Of a DNA stretch of 64,000 nucleotides, positions 55,786 to 64,000 are shown piece by piece. Where the stretch lies: NCBI RefSeq assembly GCF_001956045.1, contig NZ_MRTH01000025.1:49431-113430 (forward strand). The letters are read 5' to 3'. The notes beneath the pieces are model-generated. The model searched no databases. It was given only the letters and a program-made list of their open reading frames with translations, and had not been told where the DNA came from. Position 1 is the first letter of the stretch. Every line of letters begins with the position of its first letter. The translations under genes were made by a program, and so were the position numbers. This DNA is from Paenibacillus sp. FSL H7-0331. Lineage in GTDB: Bacteria; Bacillota; Bacilli; Paenibacillales; NBRC-103111.

Positions 55786-56775
55786 TTACTCCCATGGTTT
55801 CAATAAAATTTTAACGCTGTTTTGCTGTGCCGACGTTTCGAATGCATCCTGAATACGGCTCATCGGAAATCGATGGGTAATCATTTTCTCCACCAACGGG
55901 GAGTGCTGGATCACCTGCATAATTTTCGGGAAGTCATTCAGATTATAATGCCACGCCCCAAACAGATGAAGACCTTTACGAATCATATCCTTGCTGATGG
56001 TAACCGGAGTTTCCACGTGGCTTTCCCCAACAAACACAACACTTCCTTTTCGCCTCACGGCATCAATACACAGTCTGTGAGCGGGAACCGCACCCGAGCA
56101 GTCGATGGCATAATCAGGGCCATTCTGATCGCAGTAAGAGCGAATCTTCTCCAGCGCATCAGGGTCACGGGGATCAATGACATCTACAACTCCGAGCTCC
56201 CTCGCCAGTTGGCTTCGATATGCATTGGATTCGACGGCAATAACCCTCGCTCCCCTATAACGCGCATTCACAATGGCGCCTATACCGACAGGTCCAAGAC
56301 CCGTAACCAGCAGCGTATCGAACACGTTGACACCCAAAGTCTGCATCGCTCCAAACGTCGGTCCGAGAGCGCAGCAGGCCAGCGATGCCTTTTCGTAGCT
56401 GACTTCATCAGGGATTTTCTTTAGCATAAAAGCCGGTTTAACGATATACTGCGACATGGTGCAGTCGGACATCTTGTTGTCCAGACAATGAATGTAATCT
56501 CCAGCCAGACAAAGATGGCATTTGCCGCAGCCGTTCAAGGGCATCAGAACCACGCGATCTCCAATCTGATGCGGTCCATGCTGCGCAATATCCACTACCT
56601 CACCAACAGCCTCATGTCCCAAACATTGTCCTACAGTTCCATTGACAAACTTTTTGTACTCCGAACACATCGGAGCGACATGTACCTTAACAAGCACCTC
56701 ATCGTTTTGAATTGTGGGTATAGGCGCTTCCACGAGTATGGCCTGTCTTTCTCCAACAATCGCTGCTTTTTTCAT
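55786..56775 (-). CDS. Zinc-dependent medium-chain dehydrogenase
   Basis: 329 residues. The catalytic zinc site includes Cys in APMCSEYKKF and GHE in LGHEAVGEV. The structural zinc cysteines are in CGKCHLCLAGDYIHC. The nucleotide-binding motif GLGPVGIGA and the acidic residue in VIAVESNAYR favour NAD. It probably oxidises a sugar or polyol taken up by the neighbouring transporter. AGGAGG precedes the ATG; 48 bases separate it from the permease gene. Confidence 0.88.
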   Translation of the reverse strand: MKKAAIVGERQAILVEAPIPTIQNDEVLVKVHVAPMCSEYKKFVNGTVGQCLGHEAVGEVVDIAQHGPHQIGDRVVLMPLNGCGKCHLCLAGDYIHCLDNKMSDCTMSQYIVKPAFMLKKIPDEVSYEKASLACCALGPTFGAMQTLGVNVFDTLLVTGLGPVGIGAIVNARYRGARVIAVESNAYRSQLARELGVVDVIDPRDPDALEKIRSYCDQNGPDYAIDCSGAVPAHRLCIDAVRRKGSVVFVGESHVETPVTISKDMIRKGLHLFGAWHYNLNDFPKIMQVIQHSPLVEKMITHRFPMSRIQDAFETSAQQNSVKILLKPWE

Positions 56776-56823
56776 TTGAACGGCCTCCTGTTTATAGATT
56801 GCTAAGTATGAGACTTAATTTGT

Positions 56824-57663
56824 TTATCCCTTTACAGCACCGGCCGTAATCCCCTGCACGATATAATTTTGCAAAAACATATAGATCAAAACACCGGGCA
56901 GCATAGCTACTGTAATAGCTGCAAGTACCTGAGCCCAATCCGTCGAATAAAAGCCCATAAATTGCAGCAAAGCAACCGGTAAAGTCTGCGCCTCAGTCTT
57001 TCTCAAAAAGATCAGCGCATATAATAACTCATTCCATGAATGAATAAAGCTTAGAATCGCCACTGTAGCTATAGCTGGCATCGATATTGGAAAGATGATT
57101 TTGAAAAAACAACCAATGATGCTGCTCCCGTCGATAACCGCTGCCTCTTCCATATCCTTGGAAATCGTAGCATAATATCCCGACAAGATGAGGATAGAAG
57201 TAGGTATACCAAATGCAATATAGGGAAGCATGAGCAGGATTCTCGTATCCACATAGTTGTTAAAGGCTTGCAAGTCGAGATAGATCGGGATCAACGTGGA
57301 ATGCACCGGAATCATAATCCCTAATAAGATGACGCCCAGTACCATCCTGCTGCCCTTCCAGTTTAAACGGATTAAGCCATACGCCGCCATCGTCGAGAGC
57401 ATAATGATAATCAAAGTGGAAATGACGGAAATATAGAGACTGTTCCATACATTGATCTGTAAATGAAAATCCACAAAAATAATTTTATATACTTCCCAGT
57501 GAAATTGATCAGGCAGCCCCCATGGATTGGTATAAAACGATTCTTGTGATTTCAAGGAACCTAGAAAAACCCAGACAATCGGATAGATGACAGCTGCTGC
57601 CAAAATAACTAATAACCCATATCGAACAATAATGGCCAAATAGCGGGATGTGGAGGATTGCAT
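56824..57663 (-). CDS. Carbohydrate ABC transporter permease (MalG-like)
   Basis: 279 residues from ATG 57663 (AAAGGAGG 7 bases upstream). Six membrane segments; the EAA loop MEEAAVIDGSSIIGCFFKIIFPIS contacts the shared MsmX-type ATPase encoded elsewhere. It starts one base after the stop of the partner permease. Confidence 0.92.
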   Translation of the reverse strand: MQSSTSRYLAIIVRYGLLVILAAAVIYPIVWVFLGSLKSQESFYTNPWGLPDQFHWEVYKIIFVDFHLQINVWNSLYISVISTLIIIMLSTMAAYGLIRLNWKGSRMVLGVILLGIMIPVHSTLIPIYLDLQAFNNYVDTRILLMLPYIAFGIPTSILILSGYYATISKDMEEAAVIDGSSIIGCFFKIIFPISMPAIATVAILSFIHSWNELLYALIFLRKTEAQTLPVALLQFMGFYSTDWAQVLAAITVAMLPGVLIYMFLQNYIVQGITAGAVKG

Positions 57664-57664
57664 G

Positions 57665-58543
57665 CTATGACCTCCTTTCCCGGGCAAATATCGAAAGCGT
57701 GACTGAAAAAATAATATTCATCATTAGCAGAACTACCGCCACAGCGCTCCCATAACCGTATCTCATTTGAACAAAAGCCGTATTATACATATGTAAAGCC
57801 AGTACATCTGAATGATGCGCAGGGCCGCCTCCAGTTAAGGAGATCACCGTATCAAAGGCTTTTACCGATCCAGTCAAGCATAGAACAAGACTAATAATGA
57901 TAAATGGCTTGATCAGCGGAAGCGTGATGTGTAGCAGCATCTGTGCTCCGTTAACTCCATCAATTTTTGCTGATTCGAACGTATCTTTCGATATCGTCGA
58001 CATCCCGGTCAAGTAAATCACCATATGATAACCAAAATATTGCCACGATAATGCGATAATAGGACCGTATATGGCGAATTTCGAATCGGACAACCAATCC
58101 TTATCAAACCCGGTGTATCCCAATACCCGGATCATCATATTGAGCAGACCCATGTCGCTGTGAAAAATAAATAAAAACAGCAATCCAACGGAGGTCCCTG
58201 AAATAATAACCGGAAAAAAATAAACATTTCTAAAAAAATTAACCGCCCTAACGCCGCCATTCAACAAATTGGCTAGCAGAAAGGCTAAGGGAAGCTGTAG
58301 AACGATGCAGCCAAATGAGAAAATCAAAGTATTTTTCAGTGACATCATAAAAATATTGTCATTTATAAACAGGTCTGAATAATTTTTAAGACCGACAAAT
58401 ATTTGCGTTCCAATCAAATTCCAATCAAAAAAGCTGTAATAGATGGATTTAATGATCGGAATCGGCAGCACATACATATAAATAAGCAGCGCCGGAAAAA
58501 CAAAAAATGAGATTGTCCATTTGTTCCGCAGCATTTTTTCCAT
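57665..58543 (-). CDS. Carbohydrate ABC transporter permease (MalF-like)
   Basis: 292 residues from ATG 58543; AAGGAGG is 13 bases away, so ATG 58534 is an alternative. Six membrane segments, with the EAA loop FESAKIDGVNGAQMLLHITLPL. It pairs with the downstream permease. No ATP-binding gene is present in the operon, which is normal for Firmicutes CUT1 systems. Confidence 0.92.
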   Translation of the reverse strand: MEKMLRNKWTISFFVFPALLIYMYVLPIPIIKSIYYSFFDWNLIGTQIFVGLKNYSDLFINDNIFMMSLKNTLIFSFGCIVLQLPLAFLLANLLNGGVRAVNFFRNVYFFPVIISGTSVGLLFLFIFHSDMGLLNMMIRVLGYTGFDKDWLSDSKFAIYGPIIALSWQYFGYHMVIYLTGMSTISKDTFESAKIDGVNGAQMLLHITLPLIKPFIIISLVLCLTGSVKAFDTVISLTGGGPAHHSDVLALHMYNTAFVQMRYGYGSAVAVVLLMMNIIFSVTLSIFARERRS

Positions 58544-58648
58544 GTTGGGATATGTGCCTCCTTCATACACTTAATGACCACCAGGAGGGAGGGAACCTGA
58601 TCATAGAATCCTTAGGCTCCCCAGTAGTTGCTATCGCTTCCCTATCCC

Positions 58649-60001
58649 CTATTTCGATCCTGGTGCTTGCTTCGACTGATCCTCTGCCTTCTTTTGCAAA
58701 GCCGCAAGTGCTTGCTGAGGGTCGACATCCATATAAAAGCCTTGCGTCGTATTATTCAGCTCTTTGCCCATGTATACGCCTAATGGCAAATCCCAGAAGT
58801 ACATGGAGCTTTTCGCGCTTTTGCCGGCTTTCGTCAAATCTTCACTAAGTGTCGGTAAATCGCCCGGTTTCGCCGTAAATTGATAAGCCAGCATATTCCC
58901 AAGCTTAGCCAAAGCCAATTGCCGTTCCTCGGAGTACATGAATTTGATAAACTTCTTAACTTCCTCGGGATGTTTCGTTGCCGCACTAACCGAATAGGCG
59001 TTTGTTGGCGTTTGCAAATAATCGTCTTTGCTTCCTTTGCCTCCTGTTACATTAGGGAAATTGAAAAAGCCCACTTTATCGCCCATCGATTGTACAAGAT
59101 TCGCGTTGCTCGATGATGTTAAACCAATATACATACCGGCTTTACCCTGACTTAACTTGATTTCCGATTCCGGACGGGTCAAGCTGTTCACGTTTTTCTC
59201 GAAAGCACCTCGTTTTACAAGATCCTGCATCATGGCAGCTGCATCTACAAAAGGTTTATCCGTCCAGGAGCCTGTTTTCTCGATCACTGTTTTTTGATAA
59301 ACATCCATACCACCGATCCGCTCAGCTAGCATCATAAAAAGAATGGTGCCGACCCATGGCTCTTTATTGGGAAGTGTAATCGGAACGATGTCATTCTTCT
59401 TCAGAACATCAATGATGTTAAGCAATTCATCGTACGTTTGCGGTGTCTGCAGATTGAATTTTCGAAAAACTTCCTTGTTGTAATAAATAATCTCCAAATC
59501 CTGTGTTAATGGCATTGCAAATGTTTTATTACCGAATGTAGTAGCACTTAAGGCAGAGGGAGAAAATTTACTCTTTAATTCCGGAGTCGAATTCAAAAAT
59601 TCGGTAAGATCATATACACGATTCGATTCGGCAAAAGGCCTCAATCTTTCCAGTGTCCATGTTTGAAAAATATCAGGCACATCATTTGCAGCCATTCTCG
59701 TTGTGACTGTCGTCAGGTAGTTGTCACCACTCGTGTTATCAATCACATCAAAATTGATATTGGGCTCTACCTTCTTGAACGCCTCAACATTATCATGCAT
59801 CCATTGCGCACGCGGATCAGCAGAACCGCTGTTTTTAGGAAACATCAGCTGCAGCGTTACTTTTTTTGCGGAATCTGCCGTACTTTTGGCATCCGTGCCA
59901 GACACCGGAGCGTTTCCAGCGCCAGACGAACATGCAGTCATAACCAGGGTAAGCGCCAGCCCGGCTACCCCACTTTTGAAAGCCTTTCCATACCTTTTCA
60001 T
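58649..60001 (-). CDS. Extracellular sugar-binding lipoprotein (CUT1 family)
   Basis: 450 residues, with a lipoprotein signal ending in lipobox VMTAC. The solute-binding domain has the family pattern VTLQLMFPKNSG, PDIFQTWTLERL, PQTYDELLNIIDVLKKNDIVPITLPNKEPW and EVKKFIKFMYSEE. It delivers a carbohydrate to the two permeases. The ligand is not known. GGGGGAACC lies before the ATG. Confidence 0.9.
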   Translation of the reverse strand: MKRYGKAFKSGVAGLALTLVMTACSSGAGNAPVSGTDAKSTADSAKKVTLQLMFPKNSGSADPRAQWMHDNVEAFKKVEPNINFDVIDNTSGDNYLTTVTTRMAANDVPDIFQTWTLERLRPFAESNRVYDLTEFLNSTPELKSKFSPSALSATTFGNKTFAMPLTQDLEIIYYNKEVFRKFNLQTPQTYDELLNIIDVLKKNDIVPITLPNKEPWVGTILFMMLAERIGGMDVYQKTVIEKTGSWTDKPFVDAAAMMQDLVKRGAFEKNVNSLTRPESEIKLSQGKAGMYIGLTSSSNANLVQSMGDKVGFFNFPNVTGGKGSKDDYLQTPTNAYSVSAATKHPEEVKKFIKFMYSEERQLALAKLGNMLAYQFTAKPGDLPTLSEDLTKAGKSAKSSMYFWDLPLGVYMGKELNNTTQGFYMDVDPQQALAALQKKAEDQSKQAPGSK

Positions 60002-60114
60002 TCAAGGTTCCCCCTTATAGTTCTTTCGATTACTCATTTAGTTTAAGACAACCCGGAACGAATCAGTAGACTACAAAATGTACATTTCGTTTAAAATCAT
60101 GACATAAACCAAAT

Positions 60115-61740
60115 TTAAAACAAGTCCTTGTAATGGTCCCTATATTCGCTCGGGCTGATCCCGGTTATTTTTTTGAATTTGACGGAAAAATAATGAGGGT
60201 CCTCAAAGCCTGTCATCCCGGATATCTCATATATTTTATAGAGTGGATTTTGCAGCAGTTTTTTGGCTTGTTCGATTCTAAGATTAGTAAGTAAATCTGT
60301 AAACGTTTCTTTGGTTTCTTTTTTAATCAATCTGCTAATGTAGTTACTGTTTAAATGAACCTGATCCGACAGCCATTCCAAGCTAATATTTTGCGAATAA
60401 TGCTCTTGCAGCAGCCCGATGATTTGCTCAATCACTTTTTTATGCCGTGTTTTCGTTTGTTTGTAAATTTCACGTACCATCGAAATCACAACATCTTCAA
60501 TAATTTTGAAACAGCCCTCTGAAGTTTCGCATAACATGATATCGTTAAACAGTTTTTCCCTCGTATTGAAATCCAGCTCTATATGTCCACGTACAACAAA
60601 GCTAAGCACCTGTGCTGCAATTTCAACGCTCACTGCTCTTACAACACCCGGTCGCTCCTGATTTTTGGTGAAAGACTGATACAAATCGGAGAGCTCGTGC
60701 TGGCATCTCTCTTCGTCACCAACCTGAAGCGCCTTGATGATCAATTTGCTGCATTCGCTATAGTAGGCAAATGGAACGCTGCCATCCTCCTTGTCAGATG
60801 CTTGCGATACGTCTGCATGAAAGATGATGGAGCCTGCACCCATATAAAAAATATGCTGAATAGCATCCACCGCCTCCAAGTAAGCCTGATTCAAATGGGT
60901 TAACCTCGGTTTTCTACGGCTGATGCTGAACGACAGTGTTAACGGCATATCATTGGTCAATTGGAGGCTTTGGATCTCCTCACAAATCTGTGTTATCGCT
61001 TCACGGCATTCTTCATCCTCGGTTACATATACGATACTGAACCATTCATCTTTTAAAGGAACAAAATAGCAGGACGAACGCCTGCTTACATATTGCTCCA
61101 CACTAGATGTAATGGATGTCATCCAGTATTGCTTTTCCTCTTCCTTATCAATAAAGGTGTCCAGCTCATCCGGTTTGAATACAATCAAATAGGAGTCCCG
61201 TTCCAACGGAATTTCATAAAGCCGCAGCGAGTCGTCAGAAGCCTGTGCTCCAGAATCCGATTGACCGTTCAAAATGATTTTTCTTAAAAAGATGCTGCGA
61301 TACATGTGCAACTGCTGTTGAAATTCGCTCCTGAACTTCGCCAACTCACGGATTCGCCGTTCCTCTGATTTAATGTTTCGAACTGCATCCGCAATGACCC
61401 TTTTCATTTCTTCATATACGGTCGGCTTTAACATAAAGTGAAACACACCCAGTTGAATCGCCTTGCGTGCATATTCAAACTCGCTATATCCACTAAGTAA
61501 GATGACTTTCGCCAGAGGGTTTGTCTGAATCGCATGCTCTGCAACCTGGATACCGTCGTATCCCGGCATTTTAATATCAGTTACTACAATATCTGGTTCC
61601 CATCGATCTATCGCCTGCAGCCCATCGTATCCGTTGCTAGCAACGCCGACCACCTCACACTCAATATCGGTCCAAGGAACGGATTCACGCAAACCTTTCC
61701 TGATCATTGCTTCGTCATCAATAATTAATACCTTGTACAT
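60115..61740 (-). CDS. Response regulator with AraC-type DNA-binding domain (YesN-like)
   Basis: 541 residues. The receiver domain has IIDDEAMIRKG, phospho-acceptor Asp in DIVVTDIKMPGYDG and Lys in LKPTVYEEM. A long middle region follows, then a C-terminal double helix-turn-helix (LEWLSDQVHLNSNYISRLIKKE; GFEDPHYFSVKFKKITGISPSEYR). It works with the adjacent YesM-like kinase and is expected to activate the sugar operon that begins 113 bases downstream. Confidence 0.93.
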   Translation of the reverse strand: MYKVLIIDDEAMIRKGLRESVPWTDIECEVVGVASNGYDGLQAIDRWEPDIVVTDIKMPGYDGIQVAEHAIQTNPLAKVILLSGYSEFEYARKAIQLGVFHFMLKPTVYEEMKRVIADAVRNIKSEERRIRELAKFRSEFQQQLHMYRSIFLRKIILNGQSDSGAQASDDSLRLYEIPLERDSYLIVFKPDELDTFIDKEEEKQYWMTSITSSVEQYVSRRSSCYFVPLKDEWFSIVYVTEDEECREAITQICEEIQSLQLTNDMPLTLSFSISRRKPRLTHLNQAYLEAVDAIQHIFYMGAGSIIFHADVSQASDKEDGSVPFAYYSECSKLIIKALQVGDEERCQHELSDLYQSFTKNQERPGVVRAVSVEIAAQVLSFVVRGHIELDFNTREKLFNDIMLCETSEGCFKIIEDVVISMVREIYKQTKTRHKKVIEQIIGLLQEHYSQNISLEWLSDQVHLNSNYISRLIKKETKETFTDLLTNLRIEQAKKLLQNPLYKIYEISGMTGFEDPHYFSVKFKKITGISPSEYRDHYKDLF

Positions 61741-61746
61741 GATCAG

Positions 61747-63504
61747 TCACCTCACTTCATTTAATGGTAAAGTAATCGTAATACTAGTGCCCTTATCAAC
61801 CTCGCTGCGGATGCTCAGACCATATCCTTCTCCAAACAATAACCGGATTCGCTGGTGAACATTATAAATACCGATGCCCCTATGTGTTCCTGGCTCCTGT
61901 TGAGACAATAGAGAATGCACTTTGTCCTGTGTCATGCCACAACCGTTATCCTCAATCCTGATCTTGATAAATTCCTCATCGACAATGCCCAAAATTTTTA
62001 TTTTTCCGACCTCCCGTTTATTCTCGAATCCATGCAAAATAGCGTTTTCAACAAGAGGCTGTAGAGTTAATTTGGGAATACGCACGTTTAACATTTCCTT
62101 CGGAAGGTCCATAAAAAAAGAAAGGTTATCCGCATAACGTATGCGCTGGATACCCGTATACTTCTGAGTGTGCTCGTATTCCTCCTGAATGGTTACAATA
62201 TCTTTGCTTTGATCGATGCTGTATCTCATAATATCAGCAAGCATCGCCGTAATATCGCATATTTCATTCACTTTATTCATACGGCCAATCCAATTAATCG
62301 CTTCCAATGTATTGTACAAAAAATGTGGATTGATCTCCGCCTGCAGCGCTCGCATTTCCAATTCGTGCTTGAGCCTTTGTAAATTGGAATCTCTTTCGAT
62401 CAGCTCTCTGATCCGATTCATCATATTGTTAAAAGTAGCAGCCAGCGAGGTTAATTCATCATTGCCGTCATAATTCAAATTGACCGATAAATCGTTGGTC
62501 TCGATATTTCTCATTTCACGAATAATTTGTATGAGGGGCTTGGAAATATTACTTGCAATCATTTTTGCCAGCAAAATTCCGATGATTGTAAATAGAATAG
62601 CTACGACAATAACCCAGTTGCGTACAACCTCAATTCCGGAATAGAGCTCCTTTGTCGGTATGCTGAATAAATACGTCCAATACGTATATTCTGATTTATA
62701 ATAACTAAAGAACATACCCTTGGATGTATCAACAAAAGACCCCGTACTGCCCGAAAGAGCGTTTACATTTTGTAGGGAGTATTGACTGCCTATTTGATCT
62801 GAATAGTTGCTTGAAATTACATAGTTATCCTGTTCCAACACACGCAGATTTCCCTTAAAATCGCTATTTTTGAATATTTTTTCTTTGAAAAATAACAATA
62901 GCACCCCGTTATTTTTTAGCGTGGACAAGTCTTTAATTTGCCTCAATACAGGAATGACTACCTTGTTTTCAGGCCAGATCTGCGTTTTCATCCATACCAT
63001 TTTACCGTCACCACGCGCTGCTGCTTGATGGTAATCAGCCAAAGAAAGCGGAATCGGTTCATCGGTATTACTTACGATCTCATCATGGTTGTTAATAAGA
63101 ACGATTCTTTCGATATTGGAATGAGATAGCAAGTAGTTCGTTAACAAGTTACGCAAATCAATTTTGAGCTGTACAGATTCTGGTGAATCCGCCATGTTGC
63201 TGGAATCAAAAAAACGTTTCACCTTCAGATCCTGAATAAACAGATATGTATCCAAGTCCTGCTGTTTCAACTGTGTATCCATGTTATAGCTGATTTGCTT
63301 CAATACATTTTGAAAATTATCTTGGGACTTTTCGCGAAACAGGAACATGCTAAAATATATGGCAAATACACTGACCACAGTAATAGAGACAATGATGAGC
63401 AAAGGATACGTTAGCAGCAATTTCATCTCAATCTTATGATTTTTTAATTGGAACCATCTACATCCATGACTGAACCGTTGAATCAGCTTGAGTATTGTCT
63501 CCAC
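61747..63504 (-). CDS. Sensor histidine kinase, YesM-like (LytS/YesM class)
   Basis: 585 residues if translation starts at GTG 63504, which has AAGGAG 9 bases upstream; an ATG at 63603 has no ribosome-binding site. There are two membrane segments around an extracellular Cache-like sensor (about 250 residues), then HAMP. The His_kinase domain contains LQAEINPHFLYNTLEAINW with the phospho-acceptor His, then the ATPase domain with EDNGCGM and GIGIYNVHQRIRLLFG. The stop lies six bases before the regulator start. It probably senses the carbohydrate taken up by the downstream transporter. Confidence 0.92.
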   Translation of the reverse strand: METILKLIQRFSHGCRWFQLKNHKIEMKLLLTYPLLIIVSITVVSVFAIYFSMFLFREKSQDNFQNVLKQISYNMDTQLKQQDLDTYLFIQDLKVKRFFDSSNMADSPESVQLKIDLRNLLTNYLLSHSNIERIVLINNHDEIVSNTDEPIPLSLADYHQAAARGDGKMVWMKTQIWPENKVVIPVLRQIKDLSTLKNNGVLLLFFKEKIFKNSDFKGNLRVLEQDNYVISSNYSDQIGSQYSLQNVNALSGSTGSFVDTSKGMFFSYYKSEYTYWTYLFSIPTKELYSGIEVVRNWVIVVAILFTIIGILLAKMIASNISKPLIQIIREMRNIETNDLSVNLNYDGNDELTSLAATFNNMMNRIRELIERDSNLQRLKHELEMRALQAEINPHFLYNTLEAINWIGRMNKVNEICDITAMLADIMRYSIDQSKDIVTIQEEYEHTQKYTGIQRIRYADNLSFFMDLPKEMLNVRIPKLTLQPLVENAILHGFENKREVGKIKILGIVDEEFIKIRIEDNGCGMTQDKVHSLLSQQEPGTHRGIGIYNVHQRIRLLFGEGYGLSIRSEVDKGTSITITLPLNEVR

Positions 63505-63814
63505 AGCGTTGAACTCCTTCTTATAAAATTTCCTCTTGGCACTCGCTAAGACAACGGTGGCAAGATTTTTTAATTCACCTATCTGCTTTAAAATCGCTTT
63601 CATAATCTAGTTTCGACTCCTACGTACTTAAGTCTTTTTCTCCCCACATTCACCTCTATACTTTGGCAGTATGAACAATGTATTCGTAGTCATTGTACAC
63701 CACACACAACCAAATGCCCATAAAGTCATTGGAAATTCATTTAACCAAAACCAAATTAATTTACATTAATTTACATTTATTGCGACACATCTTTTATTGA
63801 AAAACACAGAGTAA
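63505..63814. other. Intergenic region upstream of the YesM-like kinase
   Basis: A minus-strand TGGGCA, 17 bases, TACAAT is a possible kinase promoter. Otherwise AT-rich, with the repeated phrase AATTTACATTAATTTACATT near 63750. No gene was recognised. Confidence 0.35.
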
Positions 63815-63855
63815 ATAAAAAAAAGCTGACACGGTATAAAACCGTTGTCAGCTTA
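63815..63855 (-). terminator. Terminator after tRNA-Leu(TAG)
   Basis: On the minus strand AAGCTGACAACGGT pairs with ACCGTGTCAGCTT (one bulge) around TTTAT, followed by a T-run. Confidence 0.9.
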
Positions 63856-63914
63856 CTTCCTGATTATGCATACCTATAAGATATAGGAGTGATCAGGAAC
63901 CCTTTTGTACATGA

Positions 63915-63994
63915 TGCGCGTAGAGGGACTTGAACCCCCACGGTCGCCCGCTAGATCCTAAGTCTAGTGCGTCTGCCAATTCCGCCATACGCGC
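63915..63994 (-). tRNA. tRNA-Leu (anticodon TAG)
   Basis: 80 bases with a class II variable arm. GCGCGTA pairs with TACGCGC, discriminator A, anticodon arm CTAGACTTAGGATCTAG, T-arm GGTTCAAGTCC. CCA is not encoded. Its promoter would lie beyond the window. Confidence 0.95.
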
Positions 63995-64000
63995 GCATTG

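Overview
The window looks like chromosomal DNA of a low-to-mid GC Gram-positive endospore former, most probably Paenibacillus (P. polymyxa-like). The grounds are a CIRCE-controlled groESL, T-box and guanine riboswitches, an S-layer-homology protein, strong AGGAGG ribosome-binding sites, YesM/YesN two-component regulators, and a gene order that partly follows Bacillus subtilis: groEL-groES-tatC-tatA-moaC-ydiF-type ABC-F, and guaA followed by a purine permease. No rRNA, insertion sequence, integrase, phage or CRISPR array was seen.

Layout. 1-4.6 kb: tail of an unrecognised gene, a highly expressed SLH-domain surface protein with two in-frame ribosome-binding sites, and a two-gene unit (2311-4605). 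That unit encodes a protein with an N-terminal motif like those of contractile-injection-system cargo and a hydrophobic hairpin, plus a small acidic partner. 4.8-12 kb (minus): an SDR, groESL, tatAC, molybdenum cofactor genes (moaC, mog, a short moeA-like gene) and 5-formyl-THF cyclo-ligase. 12.2-19.3 kb: an isolated XPB-helicase C-terminal fragment, an ABC-F ATPase, a large membrane phosphatase-like protein with a GC-rich patch, a non-oriC DnaA-box cluster and a methyltransferase. 19.4-24 kb: leuA behind two tandem leucine T-boxes, and a purine permease behind a guanine riboswitch. 24-31.8 kb: a Fur-boxed Fe(III) ABC transporter, a two-component system, a 62-residue protein and guaA. A decayed guaA-like 3' end lies next to the permease, suggesting that the iron block was inserted between guaA and the permease.

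31.9-44.7 kb: Lrp/AsnC regulator divergent from an MBL hydrolase, a second small DnaA-box group, a polysaccharide deacetylase, two paralogous serine hydrolases flanking a Bcp peroxiredoxin, an ABC-2 exporter, an LCP ligase, a PhzF-like isomerase and a glutamate-1-semialdehyde aminomutase. 44.7-51 kb: glutamate synthase large subunit and a Rieske oxygenase pseudogene with two independent lesions. 51.2-54 kb: a KDG catabolic operon (kduD-kdgK-kdgA) with 71-bp tandem repeats inside it. 54.1-54.8 kb: five tRNA genes in two transcription units. 54.9-63.6 kb: a sugar-uptake operon (YesM/YesN, binding protein, two permeases, zinc dehydrogenase, sugar isomerase/epimerase) of unknown substrate. The window ends in tRNA-Leu.

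Start codons were chosen by ribosome-binding-site spacing, so several differ from the longest open frame. Functions rest on motif recognition from the sequence alone; no database search was run.
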